The position numbers were made by a program, and so were the translations under genes. Shown here piece by piece: positions 13,402 to 14,613 of a stretch of 14,613 nt of DNA. Within the stretch, counting starts at the first letter, position 1. Each line of letters begins with the position of its first letter. Under the pieces are notes generated by a model. It was not told the DNA's origin, searched no databases, and was given only the letters and a program-made list of their open reading frames with translations. The stretch is from an uncultured Alphaproteobacteria bacterium (lineage in GTDB: Bacteria > Pseudomonadota > Alphaproteobacteria > Micavibrionales > Micavibrionaceae): the NCBI GenBank assembly GCA_946481105.1, contig CAMLMM010000049.1, forward strand, positions 1-14,613, given 5' to 3'.

Positions 13402-14376
13402 TTACCCGGCCATAGCCGGGGCGGCAGGCTGCGGCTGGGCTTTTTGGGCGGCTATAATGTCGGGCGGCATCGGTTTGCGGCGGTCTTCCATCGCGGCAAA
13501 TGTCTGGGCGGCCTCTTTCATATCCTGATAAAGCTGTTTCATTTCTGGAGTCGTGGCTGCCGCTTCGCGACGATCAATTTCAGTCATCACGGTTGCCCGC
13601 TGCGCTGGATCTTTCAGTGCCTTTTCCACATCAACATTCTGGCCGTTTTTATCTTTGAATTTCAGGGAGCTTAATTGCGCCGGATGTTCGGCCGACATCA
13701 GGAATTTTTCCTCGCGGTCGATACGGGAATTAAACGTTGCGATGGCCACGGCATTTTTCTGCACCCCGATTTTCCCCGTATCAATCCCCATCTTGTCAAA
13801 TTCTGTTTGCTGTTTGGGGTCGATGGCTTTTGACAAAGCATGCTCCGCTATACTCGGTCCTACTAAGGCCGTAGGGTCCATTGCTCCGACGGCGGCTTTG
13901 GCAAAATCTTTGCCCGCTTGTGGAAAGGTTGATGCATTCGCGCCGGTAATAGCGCCCAGCAATGCTCCCCCAGCCGTTATGGCTTTACCAACCTTGCTAT
14001 GTGATACGACTTTGGCTACACCCTCTACCGCGTCGACAACAGCATGGGTTGCCGTTTTCTTTGCAGTAACACTTGCCGCACGCTCTTCCAGGCTGGTCAA
14101 CGCACCGCGGATTTCTTTCATGGTATCTGGGGACAATCTTTCTTTTGAAAGCTTGGCTGCATCTTTGTAATGACCGGGGGCAGCATTGGTTGCATAAGCC
14201 TCAATGCCAGTTGTGCCCCTTTTATCAAGGGGATTTTCTTTGTTCCATTCAACGGTTCGCGCGTTCTCGGCCTTATGATTGGCAATATATAGTGCGGCTT
14301 CCTGGGGGGTCTTAAATACAATTGGGTTCATTTGACCCAGACTCCCAGTAAATTCAGTAACAAGAATATTTGCCAT
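13402..14376 (-). CDS. Unrecognised 324-residue protein between tuf and tRNA-Trp
   Basis: I do not recognise this protein. It is mostly hydrophilic and helical, rich in Ala, Lys and Glu. An N-terminal part (1-65) contains FKTPQEAALYIANHK. A central small-residue hydrophobic stretch (about 130-180: KAITAGGALLGAITGANAS, then AAVGAMDPTALVGPS) could be a glycine-zipper-like membrane-inserting hairpin. The helical C-terminal half (about 190-305) leads to a Pro/Ala/Gln-rich tail (QPQPAAPAMAG). There is no signal peptide and no cysteine. The start ATG has only a weak site (TGGGG) and an AT-rich leader after the tuf terminator, implying its own promoter. A small hairpin at 13405-13420 spans the last codons. 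The composition could fit a secreted effector or a phage-related structural protein, and a type IVB secretion gene is in the window, but no sequence signal proves either. Confidence 0.65.
   Translation of the reverse strand: MANILVTEFTGSLGQMNPIVFKTPQEAALYIANHKAENARTVEWNKENPLDKRGTTGIEAYATNAAPGHYKDAAKLSKERLSPDTMKEIRGALTSLEERAASVTAKKTATHAVVDAVEGVAKVVSHSKVGKAITAGGALLGAITGANASTFPQAGKDFAKAAVGAMDPTALVGPSIAEHALSKAIDPKQQTEFDKMGIDTGKIGVQKNAVAIATFNSRIDREEKFLMSAEHPAQLSSLKFKDKNGQNVDVEKALKDPAQRATVMTEIDRREAAATTPEMKQLYQDMKEAAQTFAAMEDRRKPMPPDIIAAQKAQPQPAAPAMAG
13405..13420 (-). other. Hairpin at the 3' end of the 324-codon gene
   Basis: CCCGGC and GCCGGG form a perfect 6-bp stem with a 4-base loop, ending at the stop codon. 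The following minus-strand sequence is only slightly T-rich, so it may be a weak terminator or simply Pro-Ala-Met-Ala-Gly coding sequence. Confidence 0.35.
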
Positions 14377-14469
14377 GTAGAAACCCCAGATTAATTATTT
14401 CTCATATATTAACCGACCGGAGTTTTGTAATTATGAATAATATATAAAATTTGAAATAGTTTTGCCCAT

Positions 14470-14504
14470 AAAAAAGGCCCCACCGGTTAAGCGGGGCTTT
14501 TTTT
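14470..14504 (-). terminator. Intrinsic terminator after tuf
   Basis: On the minus strand GCCCCGCT pairs with GGTGGGGC (8 bp with two G-U pairs), preceded by an A-run and followed by C and six Ts. The stem is better as minus-strand RNA than as plus-strand RNA. It lies about 18 bases beyond the tuf stop, so the downstream 324-codon gene and tRNA-Trp need their own promoters or read-through. Confidence 0.85.
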
Positions 14505-14521
14505 CATTCTATGTTATTGAA

Positions 14522-14613
14522 TTACTTCAAAATTTTAGCAACGACACCAGCACCGACGGTACGACCGCCTTCGCGGATAGCGAAACGCAGACCTTCGTTC
14601 ATGGCGATTGGCG
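14522..14613 (-). CDS. tuf: Elongation factor Tu, C-terminal 30 residues
   Basis: Only the end of the gene is in the window; the rest lies to the right. The last 30 codons read PIAMNEGLRFAIREGG then RTVGAGVVAKILK and a TAA stop. This is the highly conserved C-terminal strand of EF-Tu domain 3, which carries aminoacyl-tRNA to the ribosome. Codon choice is typical of a highly expressed gene (GGT, CGT, GTC, AAC). The identification is secure despite the short length. A strong terminator follows 18 bases downstream. Confidence 0.95.
   Translation of the reverse strand, partial: PIAMNEGLRFAIREGGRTVGAGVVAKILK

Overview
The window looks like chromosomal DNA of a Gram-negative proteobacterium, most likely an alphaproteobacterium. 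The evidence is a SigF/NrsF-type ECF sigma and anti-sigma pair, a TraY-like form of the type IVB secretion protein DotA, the form of tRNA-Trp, and stress genes of families common in soil and water proteobacteria (DUF6496, Host_attach, YciE, KGG-like, DUF6766). The lineage is inferred from gene families only. One feature does not fit the usual alphaproteobacterial picture: an EarP/Arg32-EF-P pair best known from beta- and gammaproteobacteria.

Layout. Bases 1-8797 are all on the minus strand. Reading along that strand: an ECF sigma factor and its membrane anti-sigma factor (overlapping by 4 bases); a three-gene periplasmic methionine-sulfoxide repair set (DipZ-like transmembrane thiol carrier, MsrA, MsrB); earP and efp (the EF-P rhamnosyltransferase and EF-P); a strong hairpin terminator; and a long dotA running off the left edge. 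Two matching promoter elements, TGTAACC-N16-CGTA(A/T)T, lie directly before the sigma gene and directly before dipZ. This suggests one self-controlled redox-repair regulon whose transcription could run on into earP-efp.

Bases 8973-12810 form a mainly plus-strand stress-type cluster: DUF6496, a CBS-domain pair and a Host_attach protein in one unit; a minus-strand YciE-type ferritin-like protein; two low-complexity Tyr/Arg/Asp-rich proteins, the first with a duplicated KGG-like motif; and a small DUF6766 membrane protein. GGAAC-N16/17-TGTT elements resembling the alphaproteobacterial general stress promoter precede two of these units, but this is a weak match.

Bases 12819-14613 are minus-strand: the end of tuf (EF-Tu) with its terminator, a 324-residue protein of unknown function, tRNA-Trp(CCA), and an AT-rich lipoprotein gene bracketed by near-perfect inverted repeats just beyond the tRNA 3' end. 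tuf and tRNA-Trp are often followed by secE-nusG; here that order is interrupted, so this looks like a site of gene insertion. No CRISPR array, recognisable transposase or integrase was seen. No stretch longer than 300 bases lacks a gene; the longest gaps are 8798-8972, 2790-2984 and 10757-10996.
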